Origin: Deferribacterales bacterium UBA4806
Lineage (GTDB): Bacteria > Chrysiogenota > Deferribacteres > Deferribacterales > UBA228
Assembly (NCBI GenBank): GCA_002402635.1
Contig: DHGE01000126.1
Location: 1-64,000, forward strand
Length of the DNA stretch: 64,000 bases
Reading direction: 5' to 3'
The notes beneath the pieces are model-generated. The model was not told where the DNA came from. It did not search any database and saw only the letters and a list, made by a program, of their open reading frames with translations. Position numbers and translations under genes: made by a program. How positions within the stretch are numbered: position 1 is the stretch's first letter; every line of letters begins with the position of its first letter. Below are positions 7,489-15,609 of the stretch, one piece after another.

Positions 7489-7717
7489 TAATTATTTTTT
7501 TAGCTTCTAACATAAGTTCTTCAAGCTTTTTCTCAATTTCCTGTTTTCTATCGGTAACCTTTTTTATTACCTCGTTAATGGGTTGCTTTGTTAAATCAAT
7601 GTTTAATTCTGCTAACTCCTTTTTTAACTGCTCTAGCTCCCATTGTAACTTTTTTAATTGCTCCTTCTTTTCCTTAATTTTTTCTTTTGCTTGAGATAAC
7701 TTTTCTACATTGTTCAT
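7457..7717 (-). CDS. Small coiled-coil protein of the SbcCD operon
   Basis: The 86 residues are almost entirely heptad-patterned (EKLSQAKEKIKEKKEQLKKL, then EIEKKLEELMLEAKK). They are broken near residue 45 by a proline-containing turn, so the chain may form an antiparallel hairpin. It lies between SbcD and the C-terminal half of the split SbcC and overlaps the latter by 32 bp. One idea is that it supplies coiled-coil length missing from the split Rad50 or bridges its halves. That is inference from position and structure only. Confidence 0.65.
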   Translation of the reverse strand: MNNVEKLSQAKEKIKEKKEQLKKLQWELEQLKKELAELNIDLTKQPINEVIKKVTDRKQEIEKKLEELMLEAKKIINETNTIGNGN

Positions 7718-7759
7718 CTAACACCTCTTAATATTTTTTATTTATAACAAGAATAATAA

Positions 7760-8632
7760 TTATTCTTGTAAAATACTCATTACTTTTTCTTTTACTTCAG
7801 TCTTTACCTTGTTTTCATTTAACCAGATTTCAATATTTTTCCTAAAATTTATTGTCCAGTCACCCCCCTTTAATGTTTTTAAAAAATCCTCTGTATTAAT
7901 CTTCTTATTTAATACATCTATATGCTCAGTACTAATACAATCCTTTTGTATTGGTATTTCTATTTCCTTTACTTTTCTATTGTTCGTATTATAAACAAAT
8001 ATTTTTGGAGTATGTTCTATCTGGTCAACATTAAGCCTCAATAAAGAGCCTCCGTTTATTACATATCTCCCCTCTTTCTCCATTTTAATATATTCGTGAT
8101 TATCCCCCGTAAATACCAAATCATACCCATATCTAAACAATTTATTACCTACCAATCCCATATCATTTTTCCAAGCTGGTACTTCATTTGGTCTAATAAT
8201 AAACCTATGCCATAAAGCTATCTTAACTTTATCTGTCTTTTCCGGAGATGTTATATCCTGTCCAAAATGAAAAGGATACAATATAAAATCGTCTGTCTCC
8301 AAAGGTTCATTCAAAATCCTAATTACCTCAGCTTTATGCAAAATACTTAAGGCAGATTTATCCAATTCATTTAAGTTATGAGAGGGCATATCGTGATTTC
8401 CTACAATACAATACATATAAGGTAGGTTATCTATTAGCCAATTTAAAAAACTAATTGATACTTTATAAGTGTCCAGTAAATCCCCGGCCTGAAATATATA
8501 TTTTACCTTATATTCTTCACTAACTTTCTTGATAAAATTAATCTTATCTAACTGTGTAATAATAAAATCATCAATTCTACAAATAGGTTTTGTCTCCCTG
8601 AAATGACAATCCGCTATAAAAAGTAAATTCAT
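7760..8632 (-). CDS. sbcD: SbcD/Mre11-like DNA nuclease (gp47 type)
   Basis: A 290-aa calcineurin-like nuclease. The metal motifs occur in Mre11 order: FIADCHFRE (residues 5-13), QAGDLLDTY (~48-56), IVGNHDMPSH (~77-86), LWHRF (~140-144), and TGDNHEY (~175-181). It should form the exo/endonuclease subunit with the two SbcC halves encoded on either side. The enzyme trims or opens DNA ends to start recombination. It overlaps the dNMP-kinase gene by 4 bp. The capping domain after residue ~200 is short, as in phage T4 gp47. Confidence 0.9.
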   Translation of the reverse strand: MNLLFIADCHFRETKPICRIDDFIITQLDKINFIKKVSEEYKVKYIFQAGDLLDTYKVSISFLNWLIDNLPYMYCIVGNHDMPSHNLNELDKSALSILHKAEVIRILNEPLETDDFILYPFHFGQDITSPEKTDKVKIALWHRFIIRPNEVPAWKNDMGLVGNKLFRYGYDLVFTGDNHEYIKMEKEGRYVINGGSLLRLNVDQIEHTPKIFVYNTNNRKVKEIEIPIQKDCISTEHIDVLNKKINTEDFLKTLKGGDWTINFRKNIEIWLNENKVKTEVKEKVMSILQE

Positions 8633-9396
8633 AACCCTTCACCTTTCATTATTTTAAACACCTCTTCATCAAATTCTTTAGTGTAATTATTATATAATAT
8701 AATATCCGCATAATCTTTCACAATATCTAATTCCGTTTCACTCTTGTGATTTAAAGCCTCCTTATCCATTAATTGTTGTCCTGATTGATTTTCGCTTTTT
8801 ATAAACCATAATTGAACCTTTGACTTCTTTCTCATAGGTATCATTCGTTGTATATAGTTCACTTCATTTACAAACCTCACACTATCTATAACAATTTTTT
8901 TCTCTTTATTTTCTAACAATAACTCTACCCTTTCATTTAATTTATCAATCCAAATATTACTATATATACCCCTTGTCAAATCACCAAACATTTGTAGTAT
9001 TTTTCTTGTATGTAAATCTTTTTTACTACTATTTTTCGATGTATAATATCCAATTACTAAATTATATAACTCCTTAATCTTAATTTCATTATTGTTTAAA
9101 TAATTCACTACATCATTTTTTGTAAACATTTTACATAACAACTTTTCCAAACAATCCAAAAAATACATTTTATCATATATTTTTAACAAATCAAAATTAC
9201 AATCGCTGTAATCTAAATCATTCTCCTTATATAAAAATCTTATTCCAAAACCTTTCCATACATATTCCTTTAAAGCGTCTGAAAAAGATACAATTTTAAA
9301 ACCATAATTATTTGCTAACAAATTACACGTATAAGTTTTTCCTACTCCTTGCTTACCTGAAACTCCTATTATAAATGGTATTTTTAAACTATTCAT
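8629..9396 (-). CDS. Deoxynucleoside monophosphate kinase-like P-loop protein
   Basis: The 255-aa protein starts with the P-loop GVSGKQGVGKTYTC (residues 12-25) in an adenylate/dNMP kinase-type fold. LQMFGDLTRGIYSNIWIDKL (~134-153) and HKSETELD (~217-224) match the pattern of T4 gp1-like dNMP kinases. Such enzymes phosphorylate dNMPs from degraded host DNA to supply replication. It overlaps both the SbcD gene and the SbcC N-terminal gene by a few bases. Given that neighbourhood another P-loop role is possible, but the HxSE motif favours the kinase. Confidence 0.7.
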   Translation of the reverse strand: MNSLKIPFIIGVSGKQGVGKTYTCNLLANNYGFKIVSFSDALKEYVWKGFGIRFLYKENDLDYSDCNFDLLKIYDKMYFLDCLEKLLCKMFTKNDVVNYLNNNEIKIKELYNLVIGYYTSKNSSKKDLHTRKILQMFGDLTRGIYSNIWIDKLNERVELLLENKEKKIVIDSVRFVNEVNYIQRMIPMRKKSKVQLWFIKSENQSGQQLMDKEALNHKSETELDIVKDYADIILYNNYTKEFDEEVFKIMKGEGL

Positions 9397-10321
9397 TTAT
9401 ACAACCCTCCTTATTTAAGGTATTTCCACACAAAGGGCAAACCCCGCCAAATTCCTTTATTAAATCATTAAAAGTTTTATCTAAATCCTTCAATTGTACT
9501 CTAAAATTTTCTATTTTACCTAATTTATTCTGGTATAAACTTAACTTTTCCGATATAATATCCATTTGTTTTAATTGGTCTTGTAATTCTTTATATTCCT
9601 TTTCTATTCCTTCTATTGTATCCAATACATTATCAATATGTTTATATTTAGCTATCTTTTCATTTAACTTTTCATATCTATCTAACAACTGTAAAACATT
9701 ATCACATACCTCTTTTTCCTTTTCTAACCCTTTATATTCCTTTTCCAAATCCTCATATAATTTATAATACTTTGATAAATCTTGATATTGTTTATATTTT
9801 TCTTTTAATTGCTTTATACTGCTTTCTGTATTCTTTATATTGTTAGTAGTACTTCTAATCTCCTTTCCAACTTTATCCAAACAATTATTTATATCCTCCA
9901 AATCAACTAAACTATTTATATAATCATTAATCTGACTTGGTGTTAAACTAACTAAAAATGGACTATCAAATTGAAATTGAAAATTTATCTCTTTTAAATT
10001 TAATAATTTATTAATTGTATCAGGTATATCATTGCCAAAGGCTCTAAAATATTCCTCACCCAACTTGTAAAAATTATCCTTCTTATCTTTATAACGCTCC
10101 AAAACAATATCATCTATATTTAACCTTACATTTACAAAATCGGTACCAAACTTTTTAAACTCAATTCCCAAAGGTCTATTAAACGTAACCCATCTTAACG
10201 CTCTTATAATAGCAGACTTTCCCACATCACTTTGTCCTACTATAACATTCAATCCCTCAGTAAAATCTATCTTCAAATTACTGTGCTTTTGAAAGTTTTG
10301 TAAGGTTAAACTCTTTATCAC
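9389..10321 (-). CDS. SbcC/Rad50-like ATPase, N-terminal half ending at the zinc hook
   Basis: The 310-aa N-lobe of an SMC-type ATPase. The N-terminus MIKSLTLQNFQKHSN and Walker A GQSDVGKSAIIRAL (residues ~29-42) are followed from ~150 by a long coiled coil (KEYKGLEKEKEVCDN). The protein ends right after the zinc-hook CPLCGNTLN (Cys295, Cys298). It therefore stops where intact Rad50 turns back; the returning coil and C-lobe are a separate gene at 6895-7488. Combined length (~507 aa) is close to T4 gp46. It overlaps the PD-(D/E)XK gene by 4 bp. Confidence 0.87.
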   Translation of the reverse strand: MIKSLTLQNFQKHSNLKIDFTEGLNVIVGQSDVGKSAIIRALRWVTFNRPLGIEFKKFGTDFVNVRLNIDDIVLERYKDKKDNFYKLGEEYFRAFGNDIPDTINKLLNLKEINFQFQFDSPFLVSLTPSQINDYINSLVDLEDINNCLDKVGKEIRSTTNNIKNTESSIKQLKEKYKQYQDLSKYYKLYEDLEKEYKGLEKEKEVCDNVLQLLDRYEKLNEKIAKYKHIDNVLDTIEGIEKEYKELQDQLKQMDIISEKLSLYQNKLGKIENFRVQLKDLDKTFNDLIKEFGGVCPLCGNTLNKEGCINE

Positions 10322-10875
10322 ATTACATCTCCTGCTACAATATTTAACAATTCTTCCAATTTAAAACAATAGTAATCTTTACCCTCCAAACTAAAATGTA
10401 AGAAATTGCCTTGTATAGATAATCTTTCCCAAGTTATATTATTTACTATAACCACAATAGGTTTTCTATCCTGTTTCCAAATTAATAAAAACTCTTTTTT
10501 ACCACTATTTTTCATTTCAATTTCTAGTTTTCTAACCCAATTATGCAGAATATCATCGTCCTTCCAAATAATGCTCAATAACTTTACATCATTATAACCT
10601 CGTTTTAATTCTATTATATACCTATCTAACAGAATTTTACCTTGTTCGTCTCGATAACTAATATCTCCTACTGCATTCTCAGTCATTTTATTATTTAACA
10701 TTCTTTGTGTAAATCTTGCTCCACTACTATCACTACGCCAGAATATATCATCCCTTTCCCCACCACTTACCCACAAGGATAATTTTTTACTAATAAATCT
10801 TTCAAAATCATTGCCTTTATTTTTACCCATACCTTTTCTTGTTAAAATCATATTACGCCTCAAGTTTAAATTCAA
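10318..10875 (-). CDS. PD-(D/E)XK nuclease, Holliday-junction-resolvase/restriction-like
   Basis: The 185-aa product has a restriction-endonuclease-like core. A leading helix carries KGNDFERFISKKLS (residues ~19-32, candidate catalytic Glu). GDISYRDEQG (~70-79) supplies the Asp, and IIELKRGY (~87-94) supplies the E-x-K pair. Its basic start and the WRSDSSGAR segment resemble phage resolvase-like proteins. It sits beside SbcC and upstream of recombination genes, so it may cut recombination intermediates or host DNA. Which of these applies cannot be decided here. Confidence 0.68.
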   Translation of the reverse strand: MNLNLRRNMILTRKGMGKNKGNDFERFISKKLSLWVSGGERDDIFWRSDSSGARFTQRMLNNKMTENAVGDISYRDEQGKILLDRYIIELKRGYNDVKLLSIIWKDDDILHNWVRKLEIEMKNSGKKEFLLIWKQDRKPIVVIVNNITWERLSIQGNFLHFSLEGKDYYCFKLEELLNIVAGDVM

Positions 10876-11506
10876 TTCCTGCTGTTTTCCAAAAATCTCT
10901 CAACCATAAATCTATCGTAGTTATAAGTGGGGCTTTGTCAATATTAAATATACAAAAAACACCTTTGATATTGAAACTCCACTGTAGTATCTTATAATAA
11001 GTATTCTCAATCACCATCTGCTTGCTAACATCTGCAAAATCCCACATTACCATATACCTAAATTTTCCAAAAGTGTTAGGTTCTATACTTAATAGAGCAT
11101 CTACATCAATTTGAAAGCTATTAAATAATGACCTATCACTTAATAACATTATCTCCTTATTTTCGAAATCCAACATATTGTTTGTTAAATAAGCAAAGTT
11201 AACCCTATACATACCTCTACAATATTGTAATATATCCACACTTATGCCGTGCTCTTCTTTTTTAAAAGCAACACCGGAACCTCGTCTAGCAATACTTTCT
11301 TCATCCAGTCTTAAATTCTCCCTATTAAAAATTATTACAGGCAAATCAGGTTTATTTATTTTTTCTCTCTCTCTAATACTTCTTAAATGTCTAATTGTAG
11401 TTTCATAATCAAGGTCTTCATTATAAATTATCCCATCAACTTGTAATCTATCCTTAACTCTATCTGTTAAACTTTTTAAACTAAAACTAACATTCGATAT
11501 TAACAT
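10853..11506 (-). CDS. Protein of unknown function (217 aa)
   Basis: Unrecognised. The protein is 217 aa with mixed alpha/beta character, and no catalytic motif, membrane segment or cysteine pair was found. It overlaps the PD-(D/E)XK nuclease gene by 23 bp and follows the next upstream gene by 4 bp. Its steady position inside the recombination operon suggests a role with DNA-repair partners, without direct evidence. Confidence 0.6.
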   Translation of the reverse strand: MLISNVSFSLKSLTDRVKDRLQVDGIIYNEDLDYETTIRHLRSIREREKINKPDLPVIIFNRENLRLDEESIARRGSGVAFKKEEHGISVDILQYCRGMYRVNFAYLTNNMLDFENKEIMLLSDRSLFNSFQIDVDALLSIEPNTFGKFRYMVMWDFADVSKQMVIENTYYKILQWSFNIKGVFCIFNIDKAPLITTIDLWLRDFWKTAGIEFKLEA

Positions 11507-11510
11507 TATT

Positions 11511-11918
11511 TTATCCTTTATTTATGTTTTTCCATACAGTATTTACTACATAATTCGCATCAAAATCCTCTTCAATCTTAGAGCTAATAAATTCCCTAAC
11601 TTCCTTCAAATATTGCTTAACCCCTTCCTCGCCGTATTTTTCTTTTATGCTTTCTGCCTCTTTTTGAATCAAAGATATACTATACGTAAGAATATCCTCA
11701 TTTTTCATAACATCCCCCAAATATTTTGACAAAGCTTCTACTATCAAATTCGGAATATTTGTATTTTTTCTTACTGCTTCAAAAAACATAAACTTATACA
11801 AAATTTTTGGACAATGAAAACACATATACTTTACGTCATCCTTCATAGTACTAAGTTTTTCATCAGTATGTTTTAGTGAAAAATCCTTTTTTAATCGCTT
11901 AGGTATCCCTCTTCTCAT
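11511..11918 (-). CDS. Basic protein of unknown function (135 aa)
   Basis: Unrecognised. It has a basic N-terminus (MRRGIPKRLKKDFSLKH), then a helical region with an HCPKILY segment (residues ~35-41) and an acidic helical C-terminal half. The segment FFEAVRKNTNIPNLIVEALSKYL (positions 47-69) has the look of a ribbon-helix-helix or short DNA-binding unit. It is the gene just downstream of the second homing endonuclease. Confidence 0.55.
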   Translation of the reverse strand: MRRGIPKRLKKDFSLKHTDEKLSTMKDDVKYMCFHCPKILYKFMFFEAVRKNTNIPNLIVEALSKYLGDVMKNEDILTYSISLIQKEAESIKEKYGEEGVKQYLKEVREFISSKIEEDFDANYVVNTVWKNINKG

Positions 11919-11927
11919 AATGCTACC

Positions 11928-12785
11928 TCACTTTATTAAATTTTTATCCTGATACAGTTTTTCTGCTTTCTTTCTTTCCCAAGTTTTCTTTACTGCTTCC
12001 GTTCTCTTTTTTATATGCTCTTCAGTTTGTTTTTTACCCTTTATCCAAGTGAGTTTACCTTTCTTTGCTTCTGATTTTTTTCGTCTTGTTTCTTCACTAT
12101 CTTTTTTACCTTGTAATGATTTAGATATTTTTTTCTTTTCCTCTTCTGTACGAGGTATTCCTTTATTCCAAGGAGATATACCATACATAGGGTTCTTTTC
12201 ACCAATTTTTGATACTGATTTTTTTAATCTTATCTCTTCGTTATCTTTTCTACCTTTCATTGCTTCCAACTTTTTTCGTCTTGTTTCTTCACTATCTTTT
12301 TTACCTTTATTACCTTCTCTTATTTTTTGTATTGTTTCTTCAGAAGGATGCTTCCCATATAAAGGATGGTTTTTACCACTAAGACTTTCTGATACTTTTC
12401 TTCTATGTTCTTCAGTACGTATTTTTCCTTTATTACTTGCTCCTATTTTTTTCTTACGTTCTTCTGAACATTTTACTCCTAATATATTTCCTGCTGTAGG
12501 TGATATATTATATAAATTTTTTATCCCATAAGTATTTATAGCTCTTTGCTCATAAAATAACAAATTTTCTTTGTCACAATATAATAAAGGCTTAAATTCA
12601 AAATTTTCTTCCCCATATTTATTCCAAACATTTTGTAAATAAATACAATGGTGTTTATTTTTCATTAAATCTCTTTTATGATTCTTAAATCTACCCTTCA
12701 AATTTATAGCACTTCCTACATATAATTTCCCATTAACTTTATTTTCTATTATATAAATCCCTGTATTAAACTTAGATTTTTTCAT
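11928..12785 (-). CDS. GIY-YIG homing endonuclease with NUMOD3 repeats (second copy)
   Basis: A 285-aa relative of the 2878-3690 endonuclease. It has the same GIY-YIG core (NTGIYIIENKVNGKLYVGSA at residues ~7-26, Glu in FYEQRAI) and the same LYNISPTAGN linker. About six NUMOD3-type units follow (for example KGKKDSEETRRKKLEAMKGR). The repeat section has diverged from the first copy, so DNA targets probably differ. It is wedged between recA, with a 4-bp overlap, and a hypothetical gene, without disrupting either. That fits a free-standing homing gene aimed at the recA region. Confidence 0.9.
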   Translation of the reverse strand: MKKSKFNTGIYIIENKVNGKLYVGSAINLKGRFKNHKRDLMKNKHHCIYLQNVWNKYGEENFEFKPLLYCDKENLLFYEQRAINTYGIKNLYNISPTAGNILGVKCSEERKKKIGASNKGKIRTEEHRRKVSESLSGKNHPLYGKHPSEETIQKIREGNKGKKDSEETRRKKLEAMKGRKDNEEIRLKKSVSKIGEKNPMYGISPWNKGIPRTEEEKKKISKSLQGKKDSEETRRKKSEAKKGKLTWIKGKKQTEEHIKKRTEAVKKTWERKKAEKLYQDKNLIK

Positions 12786-13804
12786 CTCTTTTTACTCCTA
12801 CCAGATTTAAAATTATCCTCTATAGACCTCCATAAATTAATAACTTCCTGTTTCAACTTATCCTCTAATCCATTCTCTTCTACAATCTGAATAGCTTTCT
12901 CCATACTTCTATCCAATACTTGTCCTTCTAATGTATATACCGTAGTGTTAGTATGGTCTTTTATAAATTGTAAATTATCCCTTATTGTATCAATTCCATA
13001 ATCAAAAATTATAGTTAAAGGGGCTGTCCTAAACGGGGTATCTACACTTGACTTAAAAACTTCAATTTCTGTCTGTACACCAACAACTCTCGATATTTCT
13101 TTTCCTTCCACCTTTTTCTTTACTTTTATTTTACTGGGATTAATACAACGTAATCTTAAACTACTATAAAATCCTATAGCCTCTCCGCCTGGGGTTTTAT
13201 ACTTTTGTCCAAACATCCCAGCATCCGCATTTTGTCTTAGCTGATTAGAGCACACCATTAGAAATCCTTTTTGAGCCAAATATCTACAAGTTAACCTACA
13301 TTGTTCAGAAAACTCCTTAGCTCTACGCATTCCATATTGGTCTTTTCCATCCTCTTCCCATTGAGTACTAAGAGCCGCAAGACTATCAGCAAATATTCCG
13401 TGAATAACATCAGAAGGTTCTGGGTTCCATTTTCTAATAGGCTCAAAAACTTCAGTAACGGTAGATGGTATATCATAATCCATTCCTTCTATATCCAATC
13501 CGAACATTTTAGCATATTGTTTATTCAATCTAGCCTCTGGGTCTCTAAACATTATCTTACCGCCTTGTCTCTGTACATTTCCTGCTATTTCACACAACAA
13601 GGTAGTTTTTCCAGAAGCTGGTAGCCCACTAATCTCTACCATAATTCCACCTGGTATTCCTCCTTCAGAAAAACGACCCCCACTGATAGCGAGGTCAAGT
13701 AAAGTACTACCAGTGGAGATTACTTTATCATTTCCCATAAATTCTGATTTTTCCTCTATGTCTTTCATAACATACTCCTCAACCTGTTTCGTTAATTTAC
13801 TCAT
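12782..13804 (-). CDS. recA: RecA/UvsX-like recombinase
   Basis: A 340-aa RecA-family ATPase. It has Walker A GLPASGKTTLL (residues ~55-65), the catalytic Glu region in MFRDPEARLNK (~83-93), Walker B-like IHGIFADSLAAL (~139-150) and the L2-adjacent SNQLRQNADAGMFG (~195-208). It would form filaments on ssDNA and drive strand exchange in recombination-dependent replication. Partners in the operon are the gp32-like SSB directly upstream, with an 8-bp overlap, and the SbcCD set downstream. The last residues are basic (FKSGRSKKR), unlike the acidic tail of cellular RecA. Confidence 0.9.
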   Translation of the reverse strand: MSKLTKQVEEYVMKDIEEKSEFMGNDKVISTGSTLLDLAISGGRFSEGGIPGGIMVEISGLPASGKTTLLCEIAGNVQRQGGKIMFRDPEARLNKQYAKMFGLDIEGMDYDIPSTVTEVFEPIRKWNPEPSDVIHGIFADSLAALSTQWEEDGKDQYGMRRAKEFSEQCRLTCRYLAQKGFLMVCSNQLRQNADAGMFGQKYKTPGGEAIGFYSSLRLRCINPSKIKVKKKVEGKEISRVVGVQTEIEVFKSSVDTPFRTAPLTIIFDYGIDTIRDNLQFIKDHTNTTVYTLEGQVLDRSMEKAIQIVEENGLEDKLKQEVINLWRSIEDNFKSGRSKKR

Positions 13805-14912
13805 TTAATTCCTTCCCATCCAAACACTCACCCCAGACATCACAATCCTCACATTCATCAAACTCATCGGTATCCTTTCCGAAAACGTGACCATAAGGAC
13901 ATTTATTATCCTTTTTATTTCTCCCAGATACTTCTTTTTTGGGTTTTTCCTTTACAACTTCTACTTTTTCATTCTCTTCATTCTCTTCATCTGTATCCTC
14001 TTCTATCTCTTCATCTTCATCAAAATCATTATCTACATTATCCCAATCTTCATCTTCATCTTCTATTTCTTTTTCCTCTTTTACTTCTTTCCTATTTAAA
14101 ATTCTTACCTTCTCTTGTTTTTGAGTAGTTTCATTAATCTCTTCCAATTCATCTTCATCATTATCTTCTACATCCTCTGGGACTCCATAAAACAATTCTT
14201 TGATTTCGTTATAAGATTTTACAATTAAAAGCTCATCTAATTTCGGAACTTGACTTAATATTTTCTCATCATATTTCTTAGTTCTTTCTTCAAAATCAAT
14301 TCTTGAAATCCCGGCAAACTTATTTTTCCCGATAGCCTCCTCACTAAACCTGATACGAAGTGTATATCCATCTTCCGGGTCAAAGAAGGCAGCATACTCT
14401 TCATTCTCAAGTATTTCGTCCGCAAGTTTATTTTGAAACAAAAATTGGCTAATATCCCAAATATGAGGTTTTTCCTCATACTCGGAATTATCAATGGGGA
14501 CTACTACATACAGATTTCGAATTGAAAAATTAAGAGCTTTTACATCCTCATCATTGTATCTTTTTCCTTCCTTGATTAGGTTCGCCTTGTACTCACAGAT
14601 AGGACAAGGCTTCTTAAACGTAGTAGGACAAATTACCACATTATTATTTTCACCTACGTTTCTGTGAATTCTAAATGGACGCTTATACCAATAAGTTCCT
14701 GCTACAGCTCTCCCCAACTCTTCATCTTTATCCATATGAAACTTGTCTGTAACCAAATAAGGTAGAAAATCAAGTTTAACTTTACCACCCGGCTCTTCTT
14801 TAAAAATGTTAATGTCCTTAATCAATCGCAAATACCCATAACTGGTCTCTCCTGACTTTTTCTGCCTAATTTCTGAAACTACTAAATCTTTAAAGCTTGT
14901 TCTTTTTTTCAT
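13797..14912 (-). CDS. gp32-like single-stranded DNA-binding protein
   Basis: The 371-aa protein has an N-terminal DNA-binding core with a cysteine cluster (ICPTTFKKPCPICEYK, residues ~93-108) comparable to the zinc site of T4 gp32. It continues into an extremely acidic tail (~255-315, with runs like DEDEDWDNVDNDFDEDEE). SSB tails of this kind recruit replication and recombination proteins. Unusually, the acidic stretch is followed by a second cysteine-containing segment (CPYGHVFG then CEDCDVWGEC, ~339-365) that could be another zinc site. Position directly upstream of recA supports an SSB role. Confidence 0.8.
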   Translation of the reverse strand: MKKRTSFKDLVVSEIRQKKSGETSYGYLRLIKDINIFKEEPGGKVKLDFLPYLVTDKFHMDKDEELGRAVAGTYWYKRPFRIHRNVGENNNVVICPTTFKKPCPICEYKANLIKEGKRYNDEDVKALNFSIRNLYVVVPIDNSEYEEKPHIWDISQFLFQNKLADEILENEEYAAFFDPEDGYTLRIRFSEEAIGKNKFAGISRIDFEERTKKYDEKILSQVPKLDELLIVKSYNEIKELFYGVPEDVEDNDEDELEEINETTQKQEKVRILNRKEVKEEKEIEDEDEDWDNVDNDFDEDEEIEEDTDEENEENEKVEVVKEKPKKEVSGRNKKDNKCPYGHVFGKDTDEFDECEDCDVWGECLDGKELNE

Positions 14913-15391
14913 TTATTGCCTCCTTTTGCCCTTTGGGCAATTATTTTATCAACTTTATCTATCTTATTATTCAATTCTTGTGTTAGATTTCTAGGTTCTT
15001 TCGGCCCAGCAAAATATTGAAGACCAAAAAGTTTTACCAAATTTTCTAAAGCGTCCCTTCTTTGTTCCATTGCCTTAACTACTGCCTGTGCGATATCATA
15101 ATTATATTTTGCTTCTAAATACTCGTCAGAAGCCTCTTTGTACTCATCTTGTAACAATATGGTATTTTGAATTGCTGATTCTGTTAATTTATCAATATTA
15201 TAATATTCAGGTCTTTTTCTAATACTACTATCAAGTTGGGCTTTTATAACATCCAACTTCTCCTTCTTTAAATCTAATTCTTTTCTACAATCCGCTAAAT
15301 ACTTACAATATCTTATCATCTTGAGAGGTTGCTGAAGCCACTCTATATCCAAGCAACTCTCATCTATTTTTACATCACTTTCGAAATTCAT
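14909..15391 (-). CDS. Coiled-coil phage protein next to SSB, possible recombination mediator
   Basis: The 160-aa, mostly helical protein starts with WLQQPLKMIRYCKYLADCR (residues ~19-37). A coiled coil (KELDLKKEKLDVIKAQLD) and a conserved-looking LQYFAGPKEPRNLT segment (~124-137) follow. It overlaps the gp32-like SSB gene by 4 bp. In size, helical content and position it resembles UvsY-type mediators that load recombinase onto SSB-coated DNA. I infer that only from context; there is no diagnostic motif. Confidence 0.6.
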   Translation of the reverse strand: MNFESDVKIDESCLDIEWLQQPLKMIRYCKYLADCRKELDLKKEKLDVIKAQLDSSIRKRPEYYNIDKLTESAIQNTILLQDEYKEASDEYLEAKYNYDIAQAVVKAMEQRRDALENLVKLFGLQYFAGPKEPRNLTQELNNKIDKVDKIIAQRAKGGNK

Positions 15392-15594
15392 TTTAAACCT
15401 CCTTCCTCATTTTTATTTTCGCTATCTTTTTCTTTTTTATGTAAACATAAAGAATAAAATTGACAGATAGCTTTCAAACGCCCCAGTGTTATTGCTTTAC
15501 TTAAAGCATAAGCAAAAATAGTTAATACCAAAAAAGCTAATATAATGATTACAAAGTACATTATAAAAGCAATAACCGTTATAGATGATTCCAT
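15388..15594 (-). CDS. Small membrane protein (68 aa)
   Basis: One clear transmembrane segment at residues ~5-30 (VIAFIMYFVIIILAFLVLT) is followed by a charged cytoplasmic tail (KKEKDSENKNEEGG). It overlaps the coiled-coil gene by 4 bp. No family recognised; its place between clamp-loader and SSB genes is odd for a membrane protein and could reflect anchoring of replication to the membrane, which is speculation. Confidence 0.6.
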   Translation of the reverse strand: MESSITVIAFIMYFVIIILAFLVLTIFAYALSKAITLGRLKAICQFYSLCLHKKEKDSENKNEEGGLK

Positions 15595-15609
15595 ATTATC
15601 TCTCCTTTT

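Noticed and set aside
13887..14124. Two plus-strand frames of Phe/Ile/Ser-rich sequence
   Set aside because: They are antisense shadows of the Asp/Glu-rich tail of the gp32-like protein.
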